This document shows, piece after piece, positions 20,229-29,210 of a DNA stretch of 64,000 nt (the first letter of the stretch is position 1; each line of letters begins with the position of its first letter). The notes beneath the pieces are model-generated. The model saw only the letters and a list, made by a program, of their open reading frames with translations, was not told the origin of the DNA and made no database searches. Source of the stretch: Fidelibacterota bacterium. Its GTDB lineage: Bacteria; Fidelibacterota; UBA8477; JABMPR01. The position numbers were made by a program, and so were the translations under genes. The DNA lies in NCBI GenBank assembly GCA_016784025.1, contig JADHVL010000008.1, positions 1 through 64,000 of the forward strand. The letters run 5' to 3'.

Positions 20229-22433
20229 TTATTTGATCAGTACCATTTTAATTGTTCTTGAAAGATCCCCCGCCAACACACTACAGAAGTAGATACCTGC
20301 ACCAACGTTCTCCCCCTGTGTATTCTTACCATCCCATGCATAATAGTTCCAACCTAGGGCTTGATTATGCACTGAATGGCTTCTGATCATTTTCCCATTC
20401 ATATCATAGAACTCCATCTGGACATCTGAAGTATGTGGCAATCGATAACGGACAGTAGTGCTGGGATTAAAGGGATTGGGAAAGTTATTCACCATTAAAT
20501 ATTGTGAAGGTGTCAGGGGTTCCTTTTCTGACTCAATACCCACCAGGTATTCCCCAAATTCTATCCCATTGATATTTGCATAGATCAATCGACTGGTATC
20601 TCCCGATGTGAAGGGGTTACGCGTATAGGACAGGCCTACGCCTGAGCTGAGACGAAACATTGGGGACTCCTCCTCACCCCAATAGTGGTCAAGGGCATGA
20701 TCATTGTCCCCCCAATTACCTGTGGGAGCTTGAGGGTTGAATACCTTGAAATAGAGAGAATCAAAAAGTTGAACAGGTTGGTTATCATAGCGCGGTCTAT
20801 TAAGATCATACAACAAAACTTCAAACCCGTCTGGTTCTTCATCTGAAGTAGCATACCTGTACACTTTTAGGAATGTAGTATCAATCCTCACGTACTCAGA
20901 TTGAGCAGTGTAATTGTTTAAAATTTCAAAATATATTTTTCCATTGGCCAATTCCAGAGCATCAATGACCTGGAGATATTCTGTATGTTCATCCCCTTGG
21001 CCAATTGCTATGGAAGGTGTGACCTGATATTGCCAGCCATCACCGATGCCGACCGGGAAATACGATAAACATTCCTGAGTATATATCGAATCCCTGAGCA
21101 GTTCAAAGCCAGGTGGAAGTCGATGACGGAGGTTTTCATCATAATGATAGTCGCGATTATATCCGACCCCGGGAGTGACGGCATAAGGTCCTGGGTTATT
21201 CCGCTTCATAAGTCCTCGCTTATGCTGGGCCAGGGATCCAAAAAGCATGATCTCACCTCTTATATCGGCCGTTCCAGTAGCGGGGTAAAAGGGAGTGACC
21301 CCACGCCCATCTCCCGTGGAATTTGCAGGTAGCGGGTGGGGCTGCCAGTAATCGGTTAATGAGTTTTGCCAGTATTGCGCTATGAAGGATGAATGCAAAG
21401 CTATTAAGGAACCATTAATCCGAATATCAGATCCAGTGGCACTGTTGCGAGCACCATTGGCTGGTGTATTGGCCACGATGATATTCGCCCCGGAGATCAA
21501 GCCAAGCCTATTGGGATTTCCATAGGGTATATATCCACTCCCATAGGAACCTTCATAAAGAATATCGTTCATAAGCCAGATGTTATTATACACATAATCT
21601 GTAGTGATGTTATCAGAGTGAGCTCTGTAAGGTGTGCGATAATCAGTAACAATGGTGAATCTACCCCTGATCCTGCCCTCGGTTGTGGTTCCTATGAGAA
21701 CTGGACCTCCCCTGATGTAAATAATTCCAGAGTCTGCTACCACCTGAGTTGGTGGTAAATGATAATCTTCAGTGTTTATTGGTGGATAAAAGTCGAAGTG
21801 GTGGAAACCATCAGTGGTACAAGTGTCCCAACCAAAGTTATGGTTATGGTACTTGATAAAGGTTTCATGGAAGCTTCCATCATCCTGTCCCTCAGTGGTA
21901 TAGGGTGGTATGATATACTCCCACTGACTGATGGTAAACATCCCATAATCAAATTGGATTTTCGTCATCATCAAGGTATCTCGCAGCGAAGCGTCAGATC
22001 GATTTACTTTTATATCAGCTGGATAAACGAAGGTTGCAGTTTGCTTCAGAGCATTGATTGAAGCGACTGAAGGTAATTCAATTACATCCACTGAATCGCG
22101 AAAAATGTCCCCAAAAATATCAGAGGCACAGTTGGCCATATCGATAGACCCTGCAGTCTCAACATAATCACCAAAATGAGGACAGCCCCATGACGAAACA
22201 AGCATATCCCCATTGGAGTGCACTGGGCCATCAAATTGATCAGACCCGGAATAAGTTGCTGTGTGCCCAGCAAGTAAGCCACCAGTCTGGGACTGATCCA
22301 CGAAATATTGATAGTCGGTAAATAACCAACCCTGGGCTGGAACTACAATGGGTAATAGACAAAAGCCCAATCGGATGACTGCATACTTGAATAGTTGAAA
22401 TGAACAGTGAATACTGTTGAATAGTTGTTTCAA
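20229..22433 (-). CDS. Secreted DUF4900-like protein with T9SS sorting domain
   Basis: 734 residues, starting at a TTG shortly after GGGGTGGGG. A long hydrophobic signal runs to about residue 34. The N-terminal region has the pattern Y-S-G-S-D-Q-F-D-G-P-V-H-S-N-G, recalling DUF4900-type proteins that often accompany pilus-like or surface proteins. Further on, the chain is rich in Tyr, Asn and Gly, as in secreted beta-structure. The end is a sorting domain (N-F-P-N-P-F-N-P-S-T-T-V-R-Y near residue 648) finishing T-I-K-M-V-L-I-K. It is divergently arranged from the CotH-type gene that begins at 22771. The DUF4900 assignment is by eye and moderate; the T9SS tail is certain. Confidence 0.8.
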   Translation of the reverse strand: MKQLFNSIHCSFQLFKYAVIRLGFCLLPIVVPAQGWLFTDYQYFVDQSQTGGLLAGHTATYSGSDQFDGPVHSNGDMLVSSWGCPHFGDYVETAGSIDMANCASDIFGDIFRDSVDVIELPSVASINALKQTATFVYPADIKVNRSDASLRDTLMMTKIQFDYGMFTISQWEYIIPPYTTEGQDDGSFHETFIKYHNHNFGWDTCTTDGFHHFDFYPPINTEDYHLPPTQVVADSGIIYIRGGPVLIGTTTEGRIRGRFTIVTDYRTPYRAHSDNITTDYVYNNIWLMNDILYEGSYGSGYIPYGNPNRLGLISGANIIVANTPANGARNSATGSDIRINGSLIALHSSFIAQYWQNSLTDYWQPHPLPANSTGDGRGVTPFYPATGTADIRGEIMLFGSLAQHKRGLMKRNNPGPYAVTPGVGYNRDYHYDENLRHRLPPGFELLRDSIYTQECLSYFPVGIGDGWQYQVTPSIAIGQGDEHTEYLQVIDALELANGKIYFEILNNYTAQSEYVRIDTTFLKVYRYATSDEEPDGFEVLLYDLNRPRYDNQPVQLFDSLYFKVFNPQAPTGNWGDNDHALDHYWGEEESPMFRLSSGVGLSYTRNPFTSGDTSRLIYANINGIEFGEYLVGIESEKEPLTPSQYLMVNNFPNPFNPSTTVRYRLPHTSDVQMEFYDMNGKMIRSHSVHNQALGWNYYAWDGKNTQGENVGAGIYFCSVLAGDLSRTIKMVLIK

Positions 22434-22770
22434 GACCCCACCCCTGACTGAACAGAAAACATTTGCTCATAAACTAAGTGATGCGATCAATTCTATTAGT
22501 CCAATTTTATAACAATTTATACTCCCTCAACACGTATAAATGTAAACTTGTACTACTGTGTGGTGATATGTGGATAGGATCCATCCAAGCACAATCAAAA
22601 CTCATTATTTGAGGTGAGTTAAATCACAAATCCCCATTCGCCGGAAGAATTGATCTATACTCATTATTATCATCTATTTATAAACCTGATTCGAGTGCTA
22701 CATTCACCACGATTTTCATCTCGTTTCAATGCTAAAGTACTTGTCCGAAAACATCCAGGTGATACACTAT
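22434..22770. other. Divergent intergenic region between two secreted-protein genes
   Basis: An AT-rich stretch of 337 bases with stop codons in all frames that I followed. It must hold promoters for both the DUF4900-like gene (minus) and the lamin-tail/CotH gene (plus). AT-rich tracts such as TTATTATCATCTATTTATAA near 22663-22684 could supply -10 regions. One Crp-type dyad (listed separately) is the only clear element. Confidence 0.5.
22613..22628. promoter_or_regulatory. Candidate Crp/Fnr-type binding site
   Basis: GGTGA, six bases, TCACA: nine of ten positions of the Crp consensus TGTGA-N6-TCACA. It lies midway between two divergent genes for T9SS-exported proteins. No Crp-family regulator is encoded in the window, so this is a pattern match only. 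Confidence 0.35.
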
Positions 22771-25700
22771 ATGCTATCTATGAATAGTCCATTTACCAGT
22801 ATTGCTCACAACCCGCCCTTCGGCTTGCTCCTGAAAGTTCTTCTGATTCTGAGTTTGAGCGCTTCCTTGTGGGCACAAGTCATCCAGATCAATGAGTTCC
22901 TGGCCTCCAATGTGAGAGATTTCCCCGAAATGTATGATTTTGGAGACTACAATGACTGGATAGAACTTCATAACCCCACTGAAGCAAATCAGTCACTTGA
23001 AGGTTACTTTTTATCAGACAATCTGAATAACCCATTAAAATGGAGATTTCCACAGGGGACATCAATCCCATCAAATGGTTATTTACTGATCTGGGCAGAT
23101 GATTTTGATGATGGACCTGGTAATGTGTATACTCGCGAGACCTGGCCATACGACGACTATACTACCCGTCACTATCACACAAATTTCAAACTGAGCAAAT
23201 CTGGTGAAGAGGTGGTTTTAGCCCAGGCAGACATCGCATCTACCACCACTCTCATTTCAACCGGATCATTCTGGAAATACCTGGATGATGGTTCAAATCT
23301 CGAGTCATCCTGGATGGAGAATAATTTTAATGATGCCAGTTGGGCTGAGGGTCAGGCAGAACTGGGTTATGGAGATGGGGATGAAACCACTGTGGTTAAC
23401 TACGGTGATGATAGCAATCAAAAGCACATCACAACTTATTTTCGGAAAACCTTTTCTGTATCTGATCCAAACTCCTTGAATAACCTGATTGCCCGCATAA
23501 AGCGTGATGATGGTGCAGTAGTTTATCTCAATGGAAATGAGGTCATCCGATCCAACTTGCCCAGTGGAGACATCACCTCAGGAACCGTCGCCAGCACCGC
23601 AGTAAGTTCTGATGAAGAAGATGCATTTTATGAATATACCATTTCTTCGAATGACCTGGTCACAGGAGAAAATTGTTTGGCAGTAGAAATCCATCAGATA
23701 AGTGAAACCAGCTCTGACATCAGTTTTGATCTTGAGCTTGTGGGTGTCAACTATTCTGATGCCATCATTATTGACTATGTAGCTTACGGCGAGCAGGCGA
23801 CCGATGTATCCTTTGGACGGCCAGAGGGAGAACTGAATTGGCAATTCTTTGGAGAACCCACTCCTGATCAGCCCAATACGGGAATTCCCAATCAGAGCAC
23901 AGATATGGCTACTGAGGTGTTCAGTTCCCAGCCTGGTGGTTTTTATAGTTCCCAAACAGATGTTGCATTGATGACCAACTCCAACCTGGCTCAGATTCGA
24001 TACACGACAGATGGATCCAGACCGGGAAGCGCAAGTCCACTTTTTTCAGGAGTCATACCCATCGATGGCACCACTATTCTCAAAGCCAGAGCTTTCGAGA
24101 CTGGATTTCTGCCAGGTCCCATCATGACTGAAACGTATTTCATTGGTGAAGACCTTTCGCTACCAACCGTCTCCCTGGTCGCAGAACCCCCAACGCTCTG
24201 GGATTCCAATATTGGCATTTATGAGAACGAGTACAAACAACGAGAGATTCCCGTTTCCATCCACTATTTCGACAGTGATGCCAACCCCGGATTCAGCATT
24301 GATGTTGGGGCGAGATTGGGAGGATTAAATATTTGGACCAAACCACAAAAGCCTTTCACCATCTATACTCGCAACAGATTTGGCGAGGACTTAATCCCCT
24401 ATCAGCTATTTAAGAGCAAGCCCATTACTGATTTTTCCAGGATTGTATTCAGAAATGGCGGTGACGACTGGGAAGAAACGCTTTTACGGGATCCCATGAC
24501 TGGCAGTCTGGTGCAAGGCATGATGGAGTGTGGCTATATGGCCTACCAACCTACTGCCCTGTTTCTCAATGGCGATTATTGGGGTATTTACAATATTCGG
24601 GAGAAGTACAATACCCGCTTTTTCTTTGAGAACTTCGGGGTAGATCCCGATAATATCGATCACCTCGAATATGCAGCCACTCAATCTGGAACGCGATTAC
24701 TCACCGTTGAAGGTGACCAGCTCGCCTACAATGACTTCATCTCTTTTGTACAAAATAGCGATCTTGACCAGGCCGCAGTTTACTCTGAATTGTCAGACCG
24801 CATGAATATTGATGGGTTTATCGATCATGTCGTCATGACTTTATACTGTGCCAACACCAGTTGGGGGCACAATCGTGAATGGTGGCGTCCCCGAACAGAT
24901 GATGGAAAATGGCAATGGCTCATCGTGGATGTGGATCGTGGTTTTAATCCCTCCAACGTCAACACCAATCTTCTGGACAATCTTCTGGATGGCTATCTTC
25001 TGTTCCAATATCTCATGGGGAGCGACCGGTTTCAAAACCGTTTTCTCCAGCGAGCTGCTGCTCATTTTGATAACACTTTTGGGGCTGAGCGTATCGAATC
25101 CATTGTTGATAGTTTGAGCAACACCATCCGTGATGAAATGCCTCGTCATATTGACAGATGGGGATCCCAGGGCGGGATTTCATCCATGACATCCTGGGAA
25201 AACGAGTTGGATGCAATCAAAACCTTTGCTCAAAATCGACGGGCAAACCTGTACACTCATTTCAATAACGAATTGGATCTCGATGGTACCATTGAAATCA
25301 ACACTTCTACGTATCTCTCTGAAGGTGGACATATCCTGATAAATGGTGTCCCCCAATTGTCTGAAAATCATACTGGGACCTATTTCAAAAATCGTCCAAT
25401 CCATTTTACTGCCATACCTGTACCAGGATGGGAAGTAGTTGGGTGGTCTGGCATGTCAGATTCTGCTCAATTCAGCTATGATGGTTCAGTGGATACCAGT
25501 TTTATCGCGCTTTTCCAACCAAGTTCTGGCACCATTCTTCCTCCATATATTTCAGAGGACACCACGCTTACAAGTGGACATACCTACTATGTTTCGGGAA
25601 ATCTGCACGTTCCAACTGGACTTACTCTGACTATTGAGGCAGGCGTGGAGATTTTTATGCCAACTCAGGGCCATATCATCATTGATGGATTGCTCATTGT

Positions 25701-27444
25701 CAATGGAACTGCTAGCGGTCCTGTCAAGATAGGCTCCAATAGTGAGATTGAAAATGAGCGCTGGGGTGGAATCTCCTTCTCAAATGAGACAGATACTTCA
25801 AGAATTTCTCATCTCTCCCTTTCAGGTGCTTCCAAGGGAGTAGATCCCCTCATTCATCGCGGAGCTATTTCTGGATTCAATTCCAATCTGATTATCGATC
25901 ATCTTGATATTCAGGATGTGTTGTTCCCCGTCTACATACACGGTGGTTCAGTCAAAATGCTAAATAGTTCTCTACGTTGTGACTTCGTATCTGACTATAT
26001 CAATGTTAAGCAGGCAGAAGTTCTCATTGATAGTTGTGTCTTTTATGGTTCTGAAGCGCCTGACACGGACGCTATCGATCTCGATGGGATTGTGTCAGGG
26101 ATTGTATCCAATAACCGTATCTTCGACTTTGACGGGCCAAATTCAGATGGTATTGATATCGGGGAGCAGTCCAGCGGGGTCATCATCAAACGCAACCTCA
26201 TATATCATTCCTCTGATAAGGGTATTTCAGTTGGGCAGGAATCCTCGGTTATCATATTCGAAAATTTAATTGTTGGCTGCAAACTCGGTATCGCTATTAA
26301 GGACAATGCCACTGGTTTGCTGGGAAATAATACCTATGTGAATAATGAGAAGAGTCTGGCCTGTTTTGAAAAAAACTCTGGCAATGGGGGCGGATTTGCC
26401 ATAGAAAAAAATAGTATTTTTTCCAACAGCCTGGTTTCAGATTTATTTGTTGATGAATACTCAGATATCTATGTTGATTACTCCTTGTCTGATTCTGAGT
26501 TAATTAGCGGAGCAGGAAACCAGTATGCTGATCCCCTATTCCTCGATCCCTCTCTGTACAATTTTCAATTGGCTTCCAACTCCCCATGTATTGATGCTGG
26601 TGATCCAGAAAGTCCTGTTGATGACGATGGAAGTCCTAGAGATATTGGCGCATACTACACCAACAGCCCAGATCACTATCCTTTCAATATTCCTGGAGCG
26701 GAACTCCAACAACTTGTTATCAATGAGTTTCTGGCAAGTAATGATGTGAGCAATAGTGATGAAGCTGGAGAATTTGATGACTGGCTTGAATTGTTCAATC
26801 CAACGGATTCGATGCTGGATCTGACGAATCTTTATTTAACTGACAATCCTGATAACATGACGAAATGGCAATTCCCTGAGGAATCCTCTACAATTGAGCC
26901 TGGCGGTTATCTCCTGATCTGGTGTGATGAGGATGGTTCACAGGGTCTCTTGCATGCCAATTTCAAGCTGAGTGGTTCCGGGGAGTTTATCGGTCTCGTT
27001 GACGCCAACGGTTTAACAGTCATTGATTCATTGAGCTTTGGATCTCAGACAACTGACGTTTCATTTGGACGAGTTTTGGATGGAAGCGATATATGGGATA
27101 CCATGACTCCAACACCAGCAAGCACGAATAACGTCCTTGGTACTATCCCCAGTACCAACATTCCAGATCATTTTGCACTACACCAAAATTTTCCCAACCC
27201 GTTTAACCCCAATACAGAAATTGACTATGAAATACCTAGGGATGCCCACGTTCGTCTCGTCATCTATGACCTCAGGGGCCGCATGGTGAAAACCCTGTTC
27301 GATGAATATCAAACCGCTGGATCTAAAAGTTCGGAATGGAATGCATCAAATGAAAAAGGTCGCAAAGTTTCTGCTGGGGTTTACATATACACACTACAGG
27401 TAGAAAATTTCAAAGCGACCAGAAAAATCGTATTGCTTAAGTGA
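22771..27444 (+). CDS. Secreted lamin-tail / CotH-kinase / beta-helix protein with T9SS tail
   Basis: The start was set at ATG 22771, eight bases after AGGTGA, giving 1557 residues. A signal peptide ends near S-L-W-A-Q. Lamin-tail domain 1 begins at about 36 (I-N-E-F-L-A-S-N) and appears interrupted by a roughly 155-residue beta-sandwich before its last strand resumes near 325. A chitobiase C-terminal-like domain (Y-T-T-D-G-S-R-P) lies at about 386-457. A CotH kinase-like domain spans about 551-830, with N-I-R-E-K-Y and the acidic motif I-V-D-V-D-R-G-F. A beta-helix (about 926-1306), lamin-tail 2 (about 1314-1446) and the sorting domain (about 1472-1557) follow. CotH relatives phosphorylate secreted proteins, so this may be an exported kinase or an adhesin. 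Whether it is active is not known. Confidence 0.87.
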   Translation: MLSMNSPFTSIAHNPPFGLLLKVLLILSLSASLWAQVIQINEFLASNVRDFPEMYDFGDYNDWIELHNPTEANQSLEGYFLSDNLNNPLKWRFPQGTSIPSNGYLLIWADDFDDGPGNVYTRETWPYDDYTTRHYHTNFKLSKSGEEVVLAQADIASTTTLISTGSFWKYLDDGSNLESSWMENNFNDASWAEGQAELGYGDGDETTVVNYGDDSNQKHITTYFRKTFSVSDPNSLNNLIARIKRDDGAVVYLNGNEVIRSNLPSGDITSGTVASTAVSSDEEDAFYEYTISSNDLVTGENCLAVEIHQISETSSDISFDLELVGVNYSDAIIIDYVAYGEQATDVSFGRPEGELNWQFFGEPTPDQPNTGIPNQSTDMATEVFSSQPGGFYSSQTDVALMTNSNLAQIRYTTDGSRPGSASPLFSGVIPIDGTTILKARAFETGFLPGPIMTETYFIGEDLSLPTVSLVAEPPTLWDSNIGIYENEYKQREIPVSIHYFDSDANPGFSIDVGARLGGLNIWTKPQKPFTIYTRNRFGEDLIPYQLFKSKPITDFSRIVFRNGGDDWEETLLRDPMTGSLVQGMMECGYMAYQPTALFLNGDYWGIYNIREKYNTRFFFENFGVDPDNIDHLEYAATQSGTRLLTVEGDQLAYNDFISFVQNSDLDQAAVYSELSDRMNIDGFIDHVVMTLYCANTSWGHNREWWRPRTDDGKWQWLIVDVDRGFNPSNVNTNLLDNLLDGYLLFQYLMGSDRFQNRFLQRAAAHFDNTFGAERIESIVDSLSNTIRDEMPRHIDRWGSQGGISSMTSWENELDAIKTFAQNRRANLYTHFNNELDLDGTIEINTSTYLSEGGHILINGVPQLSENHTGTYFKNRPIHFTAIPVPGWEVVGWSGMSDSAQFSYDGSVDTSFIALFQPSSGTILPPYISEDTTLTSGHTYYVSGNLHVPTGLTLTIEAGVEIFMPTQGHIIIDGLLIVNGTASGPVKIGSNSEIENERWGGISFSNETDTSRISHLSLSGASKGVDPLIHRGAISGFNSNLIIDHLDIQDVLFPVYIHGGSVKMLNSSLRCDFVSDYINVKQAEVLIDSCVFYGSEAPDTDAIDLDGIVSGIVSNNRIFDFDGPNSDGIDIGEQSSGVIIKRNLIYHSSDKGISVGQESSVIIFENLIVGCKLGIAIKDNATGLLGNNTYVNNEKSLACFEKNSGNGGGFAIEKNSIFSNSLVSDLFVDEYSDIYVDYSLSDSELISGAGNQYADPLFLDPSLYNFQLASNSPCIDAGDPESPVDDDGSPRDIGAYYTNSPDHYPFNIPGAELQQLVINEFLASNDVSNSDEAGEFDDWLELFNPTDSMLDLTNLYLTDNPDNMTKWQFPEESSTIEPGGYLLIWCDEDGSQGLLHANFKLSGSGEFIGLVDANGLTVIDSLSFGSQTTDVSFGRVLDGSDIWDTMTPTPASTNNVLGTIPSTNIPDHFALHQNFPNPFNPNTEIDYEIPRDAHVRLVIYDLRGRMVKTLFDEYQTAGSKSSEWNASNEKGRKVSAGVYIYTLQVENFKATRKIVLLK

Positions 27445-27500
27445 TCAGGCAGTGAGTTAATTATCCTCCAAGTTTAAAAGTGATTTATAAGGGGAAATTC

Positions 27501-28859
27501 ATGAAATCCATCAACCCTGCTTCTGGCGAATTCATCAAGGAGTATCTCCCCCATTCTAATGACGAGACTACCGCTACCATCTCTCAATCTCAAGAGACCT
27601 GGCTGAAATGGAAGCATTCCGGATTTCAACAGCGGTCTGTCCTCATGCTGCGTGCTGCCGCCGTTCTGAGAGAGGATAGAGAAGCGCTGGCACTGCTCAT
27701 GACCCTGGAAATGGGGAAAGTCATTCATGAAGCACGTGCCGAAATTGAAAAGTGTGCCTGGGTCTGTGAATTTTATGCTGAAAAGGCTGAATCCTTTCTC
27801 GCTGATGAGATGGTGGAGACAAATGCTTCTAAAAGCTTTGTATGCTTTGCGCCCATTGGGATCGTTCTGGCAGTCATGCCCTGGAATTTCCCTTTCTGGC
27901 AGGTCTTCCGCTTTGCAGCACCAGCTTTAATGGCAGGAAATGCTGCCGTTCTCAAGCACGCCTCCAATGTTCCAGGTTGTGCATTGGCCATCGAAGAAAT
28001 CTTTATCAAAGCCGGGTTCCCAGCAAACCTTTTTAGAACCTTGTTGATATCTGCCACTCAAGTCGAGTCGGTAATTATGAATCCCCACATCCGCGCTGTC
28101 ACCTTGACAGGTAGCGAAGCGGCAGGGATGCAGGTTGCATCCATTGCTGGTCGAGCCTTGAAGAAAACTGTCCTGGAACTGGGTGGATCAGATCCATACA
28201 TCGTTCTTGATGATGCGAATATTGAAAAATGTGTGGCCACGGCAGTCAATGCCCGGATGATCAACAATGGTCAGAGTTGTATTGCAGCCAAGCGATTTGT
28301 CGTAGTTGAATCGCGACTGGAGGAATTTGAAGCCCGTAAGACCAAGATCATGTCTACTCTCATCCCTGGTGACCCTCTTCTTGATGACACGCAGGTAGGA
28401 CCACTGGCTCGGGAAGATCTCCGTGACGAATTGCATGATCAGGTTAAGGCAAGTCTGGATGCCGGAGCCAGACTCCTGCTAGGTGGAAAATCAATACCTG
28501 GATCCGGATACTTCTATGAACCGACAGTGGTAAGCGATGTGAGACATGGTATGAGTCTATATCACCAGGAGACCTTTGGTCCTGTTTCTGCTATCATCCC
28601 AGTGAAGGATACTGATGAGGCCATCAAAGTGGCCAATGACTCCGACTTTGGTCTGGGAGGTTCGCTTTGGACCAATGATTTGGTGCGGGGTGAGCAACTA
28701 GCCCGACAAATTGAGAGTGGAGCAGTCTTTGTTAACGGGATGACCGTTTCTGATCCTCGGCTTCCTTTTGGAGGAATCAAACGTTCTGGCTATGGCCGGG
28801 AGCTATCACATTTTGGCATACGTGAATTTGTCAATATAAAGCCCATCTGGATAGCATAG
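27501..28859 (+). CDS. NAD(P)-dependent aldehyde dehydrogenase, succinate-semialdehyde type
   Basis: Cytosolic aldehyde dehydrogenase of 452 residues. ATG 27501 is preferred to the upstream GTG because AAGGGGA sits at 27489-27495. Visible family signatures are P-W-N-F-P (N129), the general base E226 in V-L-E-L-G-G, the nucleophile C260 in N-N-G-Q-S-C, and E-T-F-G-P-V near the C-terminus. The short length and the N-N-G-Q-S-C-I-A-A-K-R sequence match bacterial succinate-semialdehyde dehydrogenases (GabD/Sad type), which oxidise succinate semialdehyde to succinate. No GABA aminotransferase is nearby. The next plus-strand gene is an amino-acid permease, so use in amino-acid breakdown is plausible. 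Substrate specificity within this superfamily is uncertain. Confidence 0.85.
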   Translation: MKSINPASGEFIKEYLPHSNDETTATISQSQETWLKWKHSGFQQRSVLMLRAAAVLREDREALALLMTLEMGKVIHEARAEIEKCAWVCEFYAEKAESFLADEMVETNASKSFVCFAPIGIVLAVMPWNFPFWQVFRFAAPALMAGNAAVLKHASNVPGCALAIEEIFIKAGFPANLFRTLLISATQVESVIMNPHIRAVTLTGSEAAGMQVASIAGRALKKTVLELGGSDPYIVLDDANIEKCVATAVNARMINNGQSCIAAKRFVVVESRLEEFEARKTKIMSTLIPGDPLLDDTQVGPLAREDLRDELHDQVKASLDAGARLLLGGKSIPGSGYFYEPTVVSDVRHGMSLYHQETFGPVSAIIPVKDTDEAIKVANDSDFGLGGSLWTNDLVRGEQLARQIESGAVFVNGMTVSDPRLPFGGIKRSGYGRELSHFGIREFVNIKPIWIA

Positions 28860-29210
28860 CCTCACATCAGCTATTGGTATTATCATTAGGTATATGTGTT
28901 AACTACCTATGTATCAGGTATATATCGAATTATACGTTTGAATTTTGATAAATTTTCCCAGAAAGAAGGATCGAAATTTCAAACGATTGGTCGTATTGGT
29001 TTGCATGAGAATGTTGAGTTTAATCTGCACCTGATTTATAGCAATAATTACCTCCTTGCTTCAGTAGAATTTACCTGTTAAATATCGCATCTATATTGAA
29101 TCCATTTTTGGATATTTAAATTGATAATTCGTCATTCATAGGTTGAACATGTGCCAATTGATTTTTCGCCAGCTGATCAGGCTAGGTGCTCCATATACCC
29201 GGAGGTTCTG
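28860..29210. other. Intergenic region before the amino-acid permease
   Basis: 351 AT-rich bases. Short frames exist but none has codon use, length or a ribosome site that convinces. A weak dyad TAGGTA (28887-28892) / TACCTA (28904-28909) and a nearby second AGGTATA could be regulator contacts. No terminator with a T-run was seen after the dehydrogenase stop. Confidence 0.4.
29201..29205 (+). promoter_or_regulatory. Ribosome binding site deciding a GTG start
   Basis: GGAGG five bases before GTG 29211. It indicates that the permease starts here and not at the GTG 60 bases upstream, whose extra 20 residues look unlike a coding N-terminus. Confidence 0.75.

Noticed and set aside
22771-27444. 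Spore coat function from the CotH domain
   Set aside because: CotH-like kinases occur in many non-spore-formers; here the domain sits in a T9SS cargo protein.
28896-29081. 61-codon plus-strand frame in the gap before the permease
   Set aside because: AT-rich, no Shine-Dalgarno, no recognisable pattern; treated as non-coding.
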